DNA from: Pogostemon cablin
Lineage: Eukaryota; Streptophyta; Magnoliopsida; Lamiales; Lamiaceae
Direction of reading: 5' to 3'
NCBI GenBank assembly: GCA_023678885.1
Contig: CM042972.1
Span: forward strand, 11,800,501-11,864,500
Length of the DNA stretch: 64,000 nt
Of this stretch, positions 34,201 through 42,638 are shown piece by piece. The notes below the pieces were generated by a model. The model had not been told where the DNA came from and did not search any database. It saw nothing but the letters and a program-made list of their open reading frames with translations. Both the position numbers and the translations under genes were made by a program. Every line of letters starts with the position of its first letter. Position 1 is the first letter of the stretch.

Positions 34201-36759
34201 GTGATTTGGATCATCACCATTACTCACTAATTTGAATTACCACATCGAAATTGGACAAATAAACATTAAGGATATAAATCCCTCATTCAATGTGGGATGA
34301 TTAATTTTTCATGGACCACATTTAATCATATACCCACTGGTAAGCTTAATTTCACTCACTTTTATGATAATTAATTATTAATTATAAACCAATTAAATCC
34401 CAACATACATAAATTTAAAATCTAACATACTTAAAATTTTAAAATAAATAAAAATTAATACTATTAACTAGGTTTATTAAATTTTTCTAATCCTTTCTCA
34501 TTTCTAATTAAATTCAAAACAAACATCATCTAAAATAGATCGAACACAATAAATCAAAGAAGTATTACAAAGTGGGCAGTCAGATTTTAAAAACTCTTTG
34601 CTAACAAGTTTTTAAGGAAATATACAAAAGTGCCCAAAATGACAAAAACACTCTTAACTCAATAATGATTCGATTGTAATTTTTGAAAAAGTCATGTTGA
34701 CTCGATAATGACTTTTTTCAAAAATTACAATCGTGTCATTATCGAGTCAAGGATGTTTTTGTCATTTTGGGCACTTTTGTATTTTTCCTTAAAAACTTGG
34801 CAAAAATAAATTTTTTTTAAATGTAAGTGGGCATTGTAGCAATCTTCCCTAAATCAAAATACTAATCCAGTAAATAGACACTAAATCATGGGTCTACTCC
34901 TGTAAATGTAGTGTGGTCAATGATAGTAATAGTCATTGATGCTCTAATTCTTTGCAGGTAAAAAAGTGCCCTCAATGATGGCTCACTCCGTATTGTATTT
35001 GGTGTGGGGATTAAGTAGTGAATTGTGATATTTACGACTACCATTTCATTACTCTTTTTTACCTATCACTACTCAAATGAATGAGAATTTTAGAGACGAT
35101 ACAATAGCACGATATGAAAACAAAATAAAAATTATGGATTAGTATTTTGATTTGTTGTGTTCGTGTCATAATCATATTGATACGATAAGATGTATGAATC
35201 TTGTGACACAATAACTGAGTAGTATAGTTTTTTTTTAATTATTATATGTAAAATATCATCATTAAATGGGTTAATTACAAAAGAAAAACTACGAACTTTA
35301 CTACTATTGCAAAATTAATCTTCTTTTGAAAAATTGCAAAAAAAAAATCACTATATTTAAATATTGTTGCAAAACGCACCCAAAAAACCCTACTTTTAAT
35401 CATAAATTGTGTGTGTTTTGCAACAAGGTAAAAATGTGTACCCTTTATTTTCTAAAGAAAACTAAAAAATATTAATGAAAAGTGTATACCCTTTACAACA
35501 AAACAATATACCCTTACCCATAATACTAAATTCTAAAGGGGCACGGTGTGCCCCCGGGGGAACAATAGCCTCACTCAATTGTATTAGTGATAGTGTGGGT
35601 CCCACATTTTAATTGTATTAGTGGGTGTATATGGAATCCATGTATGTAAAAAATGAAATAGGATCCTTTGAGTCAAAATGGAAAAAAGAGACACTTTGGC
35701 TGGAACGGAGAGAATATATTTTACCTATATAATAATCATCTTTAATAAGAGTCGTCTGACTCACATATATTAGCGTCAAAGGTGTTCCTTTAATATTATT
35801 ACTAATAAGAGTATTTTTAATACAGGACCCCAAAGATAAGTAAACTATTAATTAGGAATTCGAAAGATTTGTTCTACCAACTTAGGACTCTAAAAATATG
35901 AAATTATTAATATAAGGCTTAAAATCATAAATAATTAAAATAAAATAATAAAATTACATTAAAATGTTATACACCCTACATCCCACCAAAAGGTCCCCAT
36001 TTTACTATATTGGGCGTCTTATTCAAAATTCCTCATTTTCCACTTTTAGTAAAAAGGCTACACATATGGTTCACTATTTACTACTAATACAACTATTCAT
36101 TACACATAAAATAATAATAATCATTAATCTACGCACAAAAAGTAACCGCTAATGTTTGGGCGGGACAGAGAAGTATATTATAATTATTTTTTAATATAAT
36201 ATTTTAAAGTATCATTTATCAATTATCATACTAATTAATGATAATTTTATATATTTATATTATTAAATTTTTATGATAGTATTATATATTTCATATAAAT
36301 TAATAGAAAAAATCTTTTAAATCGATTGTTTAGAGTTATCAACAATGAGTACAATTCCTATGCACACAGTACAATGCATCCATAATTTTAACGATAGATT
36401 AAATTCTTCACTATAAGATAAAAATAAAATAATTAAAATTTTTAAAAAATAACTACCACTATACCCTGTTTTTAACCATAACAGTAGTGTGCACTCAAAA
36501 TCATCGCAAATTTTAATGTATTTTTAAGCATTAATGCAGCTATTTAATTAAAAATGATTCAATCTCGAAAAAATAATAATATAATCATATCTTGAGAAGA
36601 GAAGTGGTGTTCACCTTCAGCAGGATCGATGGTGGCGTTAGTTTGAGCTCCGGCGATATCCAGCAGTTCAACTAAGGCCCACAAAACGAAGATCATGACG
36701 CGCCACCGTGAGCTCCGGCACCTTTGAGGTGGCGCCGCCGCCGCCGCCGCCCGAAACAT
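22264..36759 (-). CDS. LRR-malectin receptor-like kinase (LRR-VIII-2 type), 24 exons
   Basis: Exons in transcript order: 36615-36759, 29355-29532, 29156-29227, 28975-29046, 28799-28870, 28561-28632, 28268-28339, 28086-28157, 27865-27936, 27702-27773, 27534-27605, 26940-27011, 26754-26819, 26517-26582, 26371-26415, 26215-26279, 25183-25559, 24669-24867, 24398-24562, 23964-24082, 23542-23758, 23223-23454, 22991-23144, 22264-22599. All have GT-AG borders. The coding length of 3084 bases stays in one frame, giving 1027 residues. Signal peptide about 1-46; LRRs about 108-400, ten of them on 72-bp exons; malectin domain about 430-615 (AIKCGGP, WAGKGTCC); membrane segment about 638-660; then the kinase with VAVK lysine, HRDVKASN, DFGLA and APEY. 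The kinase is catalytically complete. It probably senses an apoplastic or cell-wall ligand (family inference). Start ATG 36759 is chosen; ATG 36696 is possible. Confidence 0.92.
22761..22980. repeat. Tandem duplication of a 110-bp intron segment
   Basis: Two adjacent copies begin TGGGACGGACGAATAAG and differ at about one base. They lie in the last intron of the receptor kinase. Confidence 0.95.
27189..27439. repeat. Tandem duplication of about 127 bp in an intron
   Basis: Two adjacent copies begin ACCGCAAAATTAATAATTTG. They differ by a two-base indel and lie between two LRR exons of the receptor kinase. Confidence 0.95.
29925..30151. mobile_element. Stowaway-like MITE
   Basis: The left end CACCCTGCGTTTGCTCC and right end GGGCGGACGGAGGTAG are degenerate CTCCGTCC-type inverted ends. 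The middle has the usual CACTAATACAACTA motif. Confidence 0.6.
30205..30960 (+). repeat. Dispersed repeat split by a hAT-like MITE
   Basis: The outer parts (30205-30330 and 30889-30960) resemble 18930-19075, and their ends (GTGACATC... and ...GATGTCACAC) are inverted. The element is interrupted by the insertion at 30331-30888. Confidence 0.55.
30331..30888. mobile_element. hAT-like MITE with GGGTCGGGCC-type repeats
   Basis: The ends TAGGGATGTCAAC and ATTGACATCTTTA are inverted repeats flanked by a perfect 8-bp duplication, ATTTCTCC. Both ends hold GC-rich CCCGGACCCGGCCCG-type motifs around an AT-rich core. There is no coding capacity. Confidence 0.88.
31389..32521 (+). repeat. Pair of direct repeats (31389-31647 and 32258-32521)
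   Basis: Each copy starts near GTCTCTTGTG and contains ACGGTTTGTGAGA and a run of AAAGTATG(T/A)TT motifs. Each ends with a GTCTCAC-like inverted terminus, so each is probably a MITE. They are about 85-90% alike by eye. The 600 bases between are AT-rich with no gene. Confidence 0.6.
32522..33110. other. AT-rich spacer with repeated TTAGACC/AATTTGAGA motifs
   Basis: A small inverted arrangement of AATTTGAGACC-like words is present at 32690-33080. No gene is seen. Confidence 0.3.
33115..33545 (-). mobile_element. Probable solo LTR
   Basis: The minus strand has a promoter-like CCTATAAATAGAGTGTCCAC near 33400, preceded by a CACGTGGTGGGGACAAA region and followed by about 280 bases of leader-like sequence. 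This resembles the U3-R-U5 layout of plant LTRs. Ends and target duplication are not resolved. Confidence 0.35.
33565..34043. mobile_element. hAT-like MITE with GCTCGAG-type repeats
   Basis: The ends ATGTAAGCAAACC and GGTTTGGTTACAT are inverted repeats. Inside are dense GGCTCGAGCTCG, TTCGGCTCG and similar motifs in both orientations. The target duplication could not be settled. Confidence 0.55.
34605..34799. repeat. Foldback (long hairpin) element
   Basis: The arms of about 90 bases (34605-34695 and 34712-34799) are inverted copies with few mismatches, for example AAAAGTGCCCAAAATGAC against GTCATTTTGGGCACTTTT. A short loop separates them. Confidence 0.9.
34800..35968. other. Intronic AT-rich sequence with MITE remnants
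   Basis: A partial Stowaway-like end (GGCTGGAACGGAGAG) is visible near 35700. No gene is seen. Confidence 0.4.
35970..36173. mobile_element. Stowaway-like MITE
   Basis: The ends CACCCTACATCCCACC and GGGCGGGACAGAGAAG are degenerate inverted ends flanked by TA. Confidence 0.65.
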
Positions 36760-37785
36760 AGTGATTGGCAAGGGGATAAGCAAACAATGACTTTTTAGGA
36801 TATTTCTATAGCAGTTGAAGACAGAAGAAATACAGATTATATATTGTGATTCTATATGCTGTGATTGAGACCACCAGAATTGTCCACAAAAACAATTGCC
36901 AACTATATATTGATATTATTATATTGCAAATGGATGGTTCAATTGTACAACGATTATTCATATATAAGTCATAATAATTGACCAATTCCAAAAGTGAAGG
37001 CAAATGGGGCAGATAAAGTCAGCTTTGTTTCGAATTTTCAATACCATGATGTGGTATGGTGGGGAGAGAGAGAGTGGTCAATTTTGTACAAGTTTCAACC
37101 CAATTGAAAGTACACACATACGTTCGTTAAATATGTTGTAGAATCCCTTGAACATTGAAAATGTAGATAGAGATGTTAGAAAGAGTTTGGGTAACAGTTT
37201 ATCCCACAACCCCTTATTCAGCGGGTTTAGATGGAGTGGGTCACTCATGAAGTAAGTCATTAGTAGGGGCGGAACATTCATAGAGCGGGTCGGGCTGCGG
37301 GTCTATGATTGAAATAAAAAATATTAAATAAATGGTCAATATTAAAATTGAACGATTTCAAAATACATTAAAATTGAAAAGAGAAAGAAAAATTAATAAC
37401 AAAAATAGAAATTTATATTTGTTTATATATTTATAAATTTAAAATAAATTTAATTAGGTTAATACATAATTAGTCTCACGAAAGCCACTGTATAATATTA
37501 GTCCCAAACATCACACGATCTTAATCTTATTTTAATTTATAATTGAGAAATAATTTTATTTAACTTTTTAAAAAAAACACATATGGCAAGATTATGCTTC
37601 TCTTAAATAAAAATTATAGATATTGTGTTTTGATTAGATATTGTGTTTTGATTGGTTTATCATTTAATAGAATAATTAATATTTTGAATTTTATCTTTGG
37701 ATTTTAATTTTTAAAATGAAATATACATAGTACTTTACTTTAATTTTGTATTTTTTTTTCATTTTAATTTTGTATTTTTTTTCAT
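36760..37785. promoter_or_regulatory. Upstream region of the receptor kinase gene
   Basis: This is the 5' flank of the minus-strand gene, with a GAGAGAGAGAG run near 37064. I could not assign a TATA box or start site with confidence. No other gene is seen. Confidence 0.3.
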
Positions 37786-37790
37786 TTTAT

Positions 37791-38021
37791 ATACTCTCTT
37801 CGTCTCATGTATTTTTACTCACTTTTCATATTGGGGTGTCCCGCGTATTTTTACTCATTCCATTAATAGTAAAAATACACTATACATCTTACCCAATTTT
37901 TACATTTTATTCATCAATTCCAACACATTTTTTTACTTTTATTACATTTTATATTAAAATAACCACACTTATTAATTTTTGTGCCCGTACAAATGGGTAA
38001 AATACCCGATACAAAGGGAGT
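37791..38021. mobile_element. Stowaway-type MITE
   Basis: The ends CTCTCTTCGTCTCATGTATT and ATACCCGATACAAAGGGAG are inverted and flanked by TA. Confidence 0.75.
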
Positions 38022-38120
38022 ATATAATGTATGATATTATATTTAATTTAATCATAAATATAAATATATGCAAGTATATATTTATATATTATGTTATTAA
38101 ATAAAATATTTAAAATAAAA

Positions 38121-38155
38121 TTTATATCCTACGTAATACGCGTGTTATATGCTAG
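38121..38155 (+). mobile_element. Possible Helitron 3' terminus
   Basis: CCTACGTAATACGCGTG is an imperfect hairpin; GCTAG then T follows, like the CTRR-T end of Helitrons. The other end was not found. Confidence 0.35.
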
Positions 38156-38273
38156 TAGTATAATATTATTCCTAAACATTAAATTCTAGTGCAAATCTTG
38201 TGTGAGACTGTATAATGTGAGATCGTTTTTAAGGGTAGTTAAATGTTGTTATCACTTTTTATCAAATATATTA

Positions 38274-38792
38274 CTCCCTCCATCCCAAGAATACATTCAT
38301 ATATTTGGTGGCACAGAGTTTAAGAAAATAATTTTTTGTTGTAGTGATGTAAGAAAGATGTGGTATTTTGGGTAATTGAATAAAATAAAGTGTACTCCCT
38401 TTGTCCCGAGCAAAGGGTGGTGTTTGCTTTTTGCACATAAATTAAGGAGTATTATTATTTAATGTATAGTGGGTAGTTGTATTAGTGGGAGTGTAAGCCC
38501 CATATTTTAATTGTATTAGAGGGTTTGTGTGGGTCCCATGTGGGTAAAAAATGAAAGAAGACTATTTGGGTAGGACGCCTAAAATAGCAAAAAGAGACTC
38601 TTTGGTGGGACAGAGGAAGTATGATATAGTTGACTTTGACTAGATTGTGTGTAGAAATAATGTGACATTTTTGTAATATTGTAGTATTGTAAGGTTATTG
38701 ATATTGTGTATTGATTCCATTTATAGGGTGTGAAAGTATTTTTGGGATGGATTAGAATGGAAAATGTAAATGTATTCTTAGGACGGAGGGAG
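38274..38792. mobile_element. Stowaway-type MITE carrying a nested MITE
   Basis: The outer ends CTCCCTCCATCCCAAGAAT and ATTCTTAGGACGGAGGGAG are inverted and flanked by TA. A second TA-flanked element lies inside. Confidence 0.85.
38395..38619. mobile_element. Inner Stowaway-like MITE of the nested pair
   Basis: The ends CTCCCTTTGTCCCGAGC and GGTGGGACAGAGGAAG are inverted and flanked by TA, wholly inside the 38274-38792 element. Confidence 0.8.
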
Positions 38793-39079
38793 TATCAATT
38801 TTTTGTTAAAAATATTATCATTTTTTTATTTATATTATGAATTGCTAATAAAATAATCAATAACACCATTATTGCTTTTTTTTAATTCAAGTATCACTTT
38901 TTATTAAAATATTATCATTTATAATTAAAATATTATCACTTTACTAGAGTCTTCTCGTGAGACGATCTCAAACAAGTCTCTGCATAAATTCTAAAGTAAA
39001 AATAAAATATAAAATATAGAGTCAAACTGCAGTGCACCGAATGCACCGGTCACTTGGATAATCTAAATCGTTAAGTTAA

Positions 39080-39297
39080 ATTTTTATTTAATTCTAACCA
39101 CTAAATAAAATAATTAAAAATAAATGCAATAACTATACATTATACCATAACTTTTACCCTATAATCTCTAAATTAACCAGTCAATAATCTTACAATATAA
39201 AAATCCATACAAAATAATTAAAAATAAATGCAATAATTATCTATTATACCATATCTTTTACCCTATAATCTCTTAGATACACCAGTTAATAATCTTA
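39080..39297. repeat. Two tandem copies of a unit of about 103 bp
   Basis: The words AAATAATTAAAAATAAATGC and TTTTACCCTATAATCTCT recur at about 103-base spacing. The MULE is inserted in the second copy. Confidence 0.7.
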
Positions 39298-40482
39298 GGG
39301 CAAAAGGTCATGTAAGACCCTCACCTTATTCATGAGGATCAACTAGACCCTCAAACTATTTTTTTAATATCCACACCCTTCAACTTTTTTTTTTTGGGAT
39401 CAAATTTATCATTTATCTTCTTCTCAACAAGCAAATTGAATTTTGCTACTTAAAATAATTAACAATACTTCAATGGTGGGCCATGGTTATAAATAAAAAA
39501 ATAAATTAATACATGCTCTCCTCCGCGTCATCATCCTCAACAACACATCTCCATGGCCGATCAAAACCCACTTGCACAAGCAGGTTTCTCTCTCTTCTCA
39601 CATGATTCGGAGTTTTTGAATTTGAACTTGGCAAATGTGTTTCTCGAACTTTGCACACGCCCATGTTCGACGGTGGTGGTTTCCTTAAACTTCTCGAGGA
39701 TCGGAGCATCCAGGTGGTGGAGGTCGCCGACGGTGTTGACCAATATGTGACCCGTACCCATGAATTTCAACCCGTCACCTTTTCTACATCCTATTCATTC
39801 TCATCTCAATTCTTACCAATATTGAAAGTGACGGCACCCAAATCAAATTCTAGAATTTCTCATCCACCAACATTTAATTTTTTAATCTGCTGCTTAGGAA
39901 AATTTGAAAAAGGAAAAAAAAAATTATAGCTCATCAAAAAGCAAAATTTCCTCCCAAAGTGATCAGGAAATCACATGCCCGCATCACCAGCTTCGTTCAA
40001 TAGTCGGATTCAGAGCCAAAATCAAATAGTGGAGAAGGAATTAGCAGTTTCAGAGAAGTTAGGAGATATGGCATTAGCTCATATTCCCACTGTGAATGAA
40101 GGGCCATTGATGGGAGCCGACGTCTCCACCCCCACCATCCGCGCCACCGTGGTCTGGTGAAGGGTTCATGTTAACTGATCTGGTGGTGACGGCGATGGAT
40201 TCAACGGCCTTGGCCGCCTCCTTCATTGGAGATGTGTTGTTGAGGATGATGACGTGAAGGAGAGAGCATGTGTTAATTTATTTTTTATTTATAACCATGG
40301 CCACCACTGAAGTGTTGTTAATTATTTTAAGTGATAAAATTCAATTTGTTTGTTGAGAAGAAGATAAATGATACATTTGATCCCAAAACAAAAAGTTAAA
40401 GGGTTTGAATATAAAAAAAAATAGTTTGAGGGTGTAGTTGATCCTCATGAATAAGATGAGGGTCTTACATGACCTTTTGCCC
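39298..40482. mobile_element. MULE with about 260-bp terminal inverted repeats (Pack-MULE candidate)
   Basis: The ends GGGCAAAAGGTCATGTAAGA and TCTTACATGACCTTTTGCCC start long inverted repeats (about 39298-39556 and 40222-40482). The element is flanked by a perfect 9-bp duplication, ATAATCTTA (39289-39297 and 40483-40491), the hallmark of Mutator-like elements. There is no transposase. The interior (about 39560-40220) is GC-richer than its surroundings and partly open on both strands, so it may be captured host sequence. I do not recognise the source gene. Confidence 0.9.
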
Positions 40483-40535
40483 ATAATCTTAAAATACAAA
40501 AATCCACACAAAATAATAAAAATTCTGATGGAATT

Positions 40536-40609
40536 TGCTCTCGTTGAGAGTCGAACTCAAGACCTCCCGCTTACTAAACGGGTGCTCTAACCAACTGAGC
40601 TACGAGAGC
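40536..40609 (-). tRNA. tRNA-Thr (anticodon AGU)
   Basis: The minus strand folds as a full cloverleaf of 74 bases: acceptor stem GCTCTCG/CGAGAGC, D arm GCTC-AGTTGGTTA-GAGC with the A-box, anticodon stem CCCGT/GCGGG around loop TTAGTAA (anticodon AGT), variable AGGTC, and T arm TTGAG-TTCGACT-CTCAA with the B-box. The discriminator base is A. There is no intron. All stems pair with one G-T in the anticodon stem, so the gene looks functional. The MULE ends about 45 bases beyond its 3' end. Confidence 0.96.
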
Positions 40610-40928
40610 AAGCATCCAAACTCATTTAGATAAAATATAAGTTAATAATTAAGCAATGCTCCATAGACTAAGTGTCGAGTCCCTGGTTTCCAGCTCCGAT
40701 CACACATCCAGATTGGTTGAAGATTTGGTTTGCTATTGAAAAGCAAGGTTTTTTTAATATGGTATGTATTTGAAAATTCTGAACAAAATGCTACAACAGT
40801 AATCTTCTTAATGGAATAATTGGGAATTATGGTTTAGGTTTTGAAGATTATAAGAGGATTATATTCTTTTTAGTCTAAATGATATTTTAATTGTTAGTAC
40901 AATGTTTCTATTTTATTTACTCCTAATA

Positions 40929-41522
40929 CTCCCTCAATTTCATAATACCATTTTAGGAGTTTTATCAATTTAAGGCCGAGTTATGGGTAAATTATCAATT
41001 TGGGGCTTGAATTATTTTTTCTATCAATTCAAGGCCTAAAATATGTAAAACTATCAATTTAAAGCTTGAATTTGTCAAATATTACCTACTATTTTATCAA
41101 TTTAGGGCCTAAGTTCAGACCTTGAATTGATAGTTTTACATCATTCAAGCCCCTAATCGATAGAAAACATAATTCAAGCCCTGAATTGATAGTTTATCCA
41201 TTTTTCAGACAATGAATTGATAAAATTGGTACTGTTTACTATAGACACTCCCTTAATTTCATAATAAACTTCATTGTTACTGTAAGCACATATTTTAAAA
41301 ATAGTGGCTTTTTTTATCAACTTAATTGACAATTGAAGGGTAATGTAGTTTTTTAGGTAATAAATAAAATTTTATGTATGTTAGATGAGAGTGATAAATT
41401 TGTAATTAATATGAAAATTTCATGGGTGAGGATTGATATGATATTTTATTTTTTAGATAATGAAATTTAATATGAAACAGACGAAAATAAAAAATATGAA
41501 GTTTATTATGGTACGGAGGGAG
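40929..41522. mobile_element. Composite of Stowaway-like MITEs and a foldback
   Basis: The outer ends CTCCCTCAATTTCATAATACC and GGTACGGAGGGAG are flanked by TA. From 41246 to 41522 a full MITE is visible (CTCCCTTAATTTCATAATAA to TTATTATGGTACGGAGGGAG). Between about 40957 and 41230 lies a long imperfect hairpin built of ATCAATTTAAGGC-type words. There is no coding capacity. Confidence 0.7.
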
Positions 41523-41774
41523 TAGTAGTTATGCGCGGACATTCATTTTATCCATAAGAAAAGTTGGCCCTTTCATTTTGCCCTTTCTGCTGGTTTTTCC
41601 ATCACTCAAAGCGTAAAGAATTTCACTGGAGACACAAGTGTTGCAAAAATTAAATGCATAGCACATAAGATTTTGGTTATTATTGTATTCAGTTAAGTTT
41701 ATCTACTGAATTAATGTTATCTTTATTATTTTTTTAATTTAAAATTCATGTCTTATATGTATAGCAGTAATTAG

Positions 41775-42052
41775 CATTGCATTTCCAGAGTACGCGTATT
41801 CCATGAGAGCAACAGAGAAAACGATGTTTAGAGCACGGACAGTGTGCTGATGGAGCAGGTGACAGGAAGACGGCCAAAGGATGGGCAATTTGACACGGAC
41901 ATGGTGCAAAATGAAGAAACTGCTGCGCTCCAAGCGCTCGAAATCTGCACTAAAACTGCACCTGCTGAAAGAACATCATCCTACCAAGTATGTGACCAAT
42001 TGGAGCACCTGCTCAATGACACTATGATTCAACCCAATCTCATAAATTGAAT
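41775..42052 (+). pseudogene. Fragment of an LRR receptor kinase (kinase C-terminal lobe)
   Basis: The plus strand reads FPEYAYSMRATEKTMF, then after a frame change LMEQVTGRRPKDGQFDTDMVQ, then ALEICTKTAPAERTSSYQVCDQL and a stop near 42050. This matches the activation-segment end and lobe C of plant LRR receptor kinases, where the usual text is APEYAY...TEK.D.YSFGV, E..TG.RP, and C....P..RP....V. The catalytic loop and N-lobe are missing and the frame is broken. It is not part of the LRR-VIII-2 gene on the other strand, whose sequence here differs. Confidence 0.7.
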
Positions 42053-42638
42053 CCAGAGCCCACATAAATGGGTTATATGATAGACACTATTGAAACCTGT
42101 TTAGACTTCTCTAATCAAGTGTACCAAGAACATTCTCTGCCACTGAGATTTAATGATGATGTCTTATTTCACAGATTCTGACTTGATTACATCTCATTAC
42201 TGGGATATAAATTGAAATTCCCTCCAAAACGTTATGCTTGTTGGAGGAAGAGAAAACATAACTTTTATTTCTAATAAATTTTGGGAACTTCCAAAACGAC
42301 TCACTGGAAATACCGAACACAGTCAATCATGTTTCAAATTTGCATCATTTGCCTTTCACAATCTTTCCTGTTCAGCATTGCACTCCAATCTTTATTCATG
42401 AAGAAAGAAGCAGGGAACTGAAGGCTACCCCAAGCAAAATGTGAAAAAGATGAATAAAAAAGGACTCATTTTGTAGCAAAAGGGTATTATTCTCCCAGAA
42501 AATAAAATAAAATAAACACAGGAGTAAGCCATTGAATGCAGATAACCTTGGCACAAAAAGTCAGTGCTACTGTTTATAACCAAAGCATACCGCCTAATTT
42601 CTTATGGCAAAACATGCTACGACTCTTATTCTCATCTT
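42053..42638 (-). other. Presumed 3' untranslated region and flank of the small complex I gene
   Basis: It lies just beyond the stop codon of the minus-strand gene. No other gene is seen. Confidence 0.4.

Larger units (their letters stand above)
29533..36614 (-). other. First intron of the receptor kinase, about 7.1 kb, transposon-rich
   Basis: It separates the signal-peptide exon from the exon encoding ALNRIFERWGI. The exon edges join in frame (GAA G / GG AGA GCT). The interior has at least two Stowaway-type MITEs, two hAT-like elements, a solo-LTR-like block, a foldback and a repeated pair. No other gene is seen inside. Confidence 0.8.

Noticed and set aside
39553..39929. Plus-strand open frames starting in the MULE
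   Set aside because: They overlap the terminal inverted repeat, so the start would occur at both ends. No conserved domain; better explained as MULE interior.
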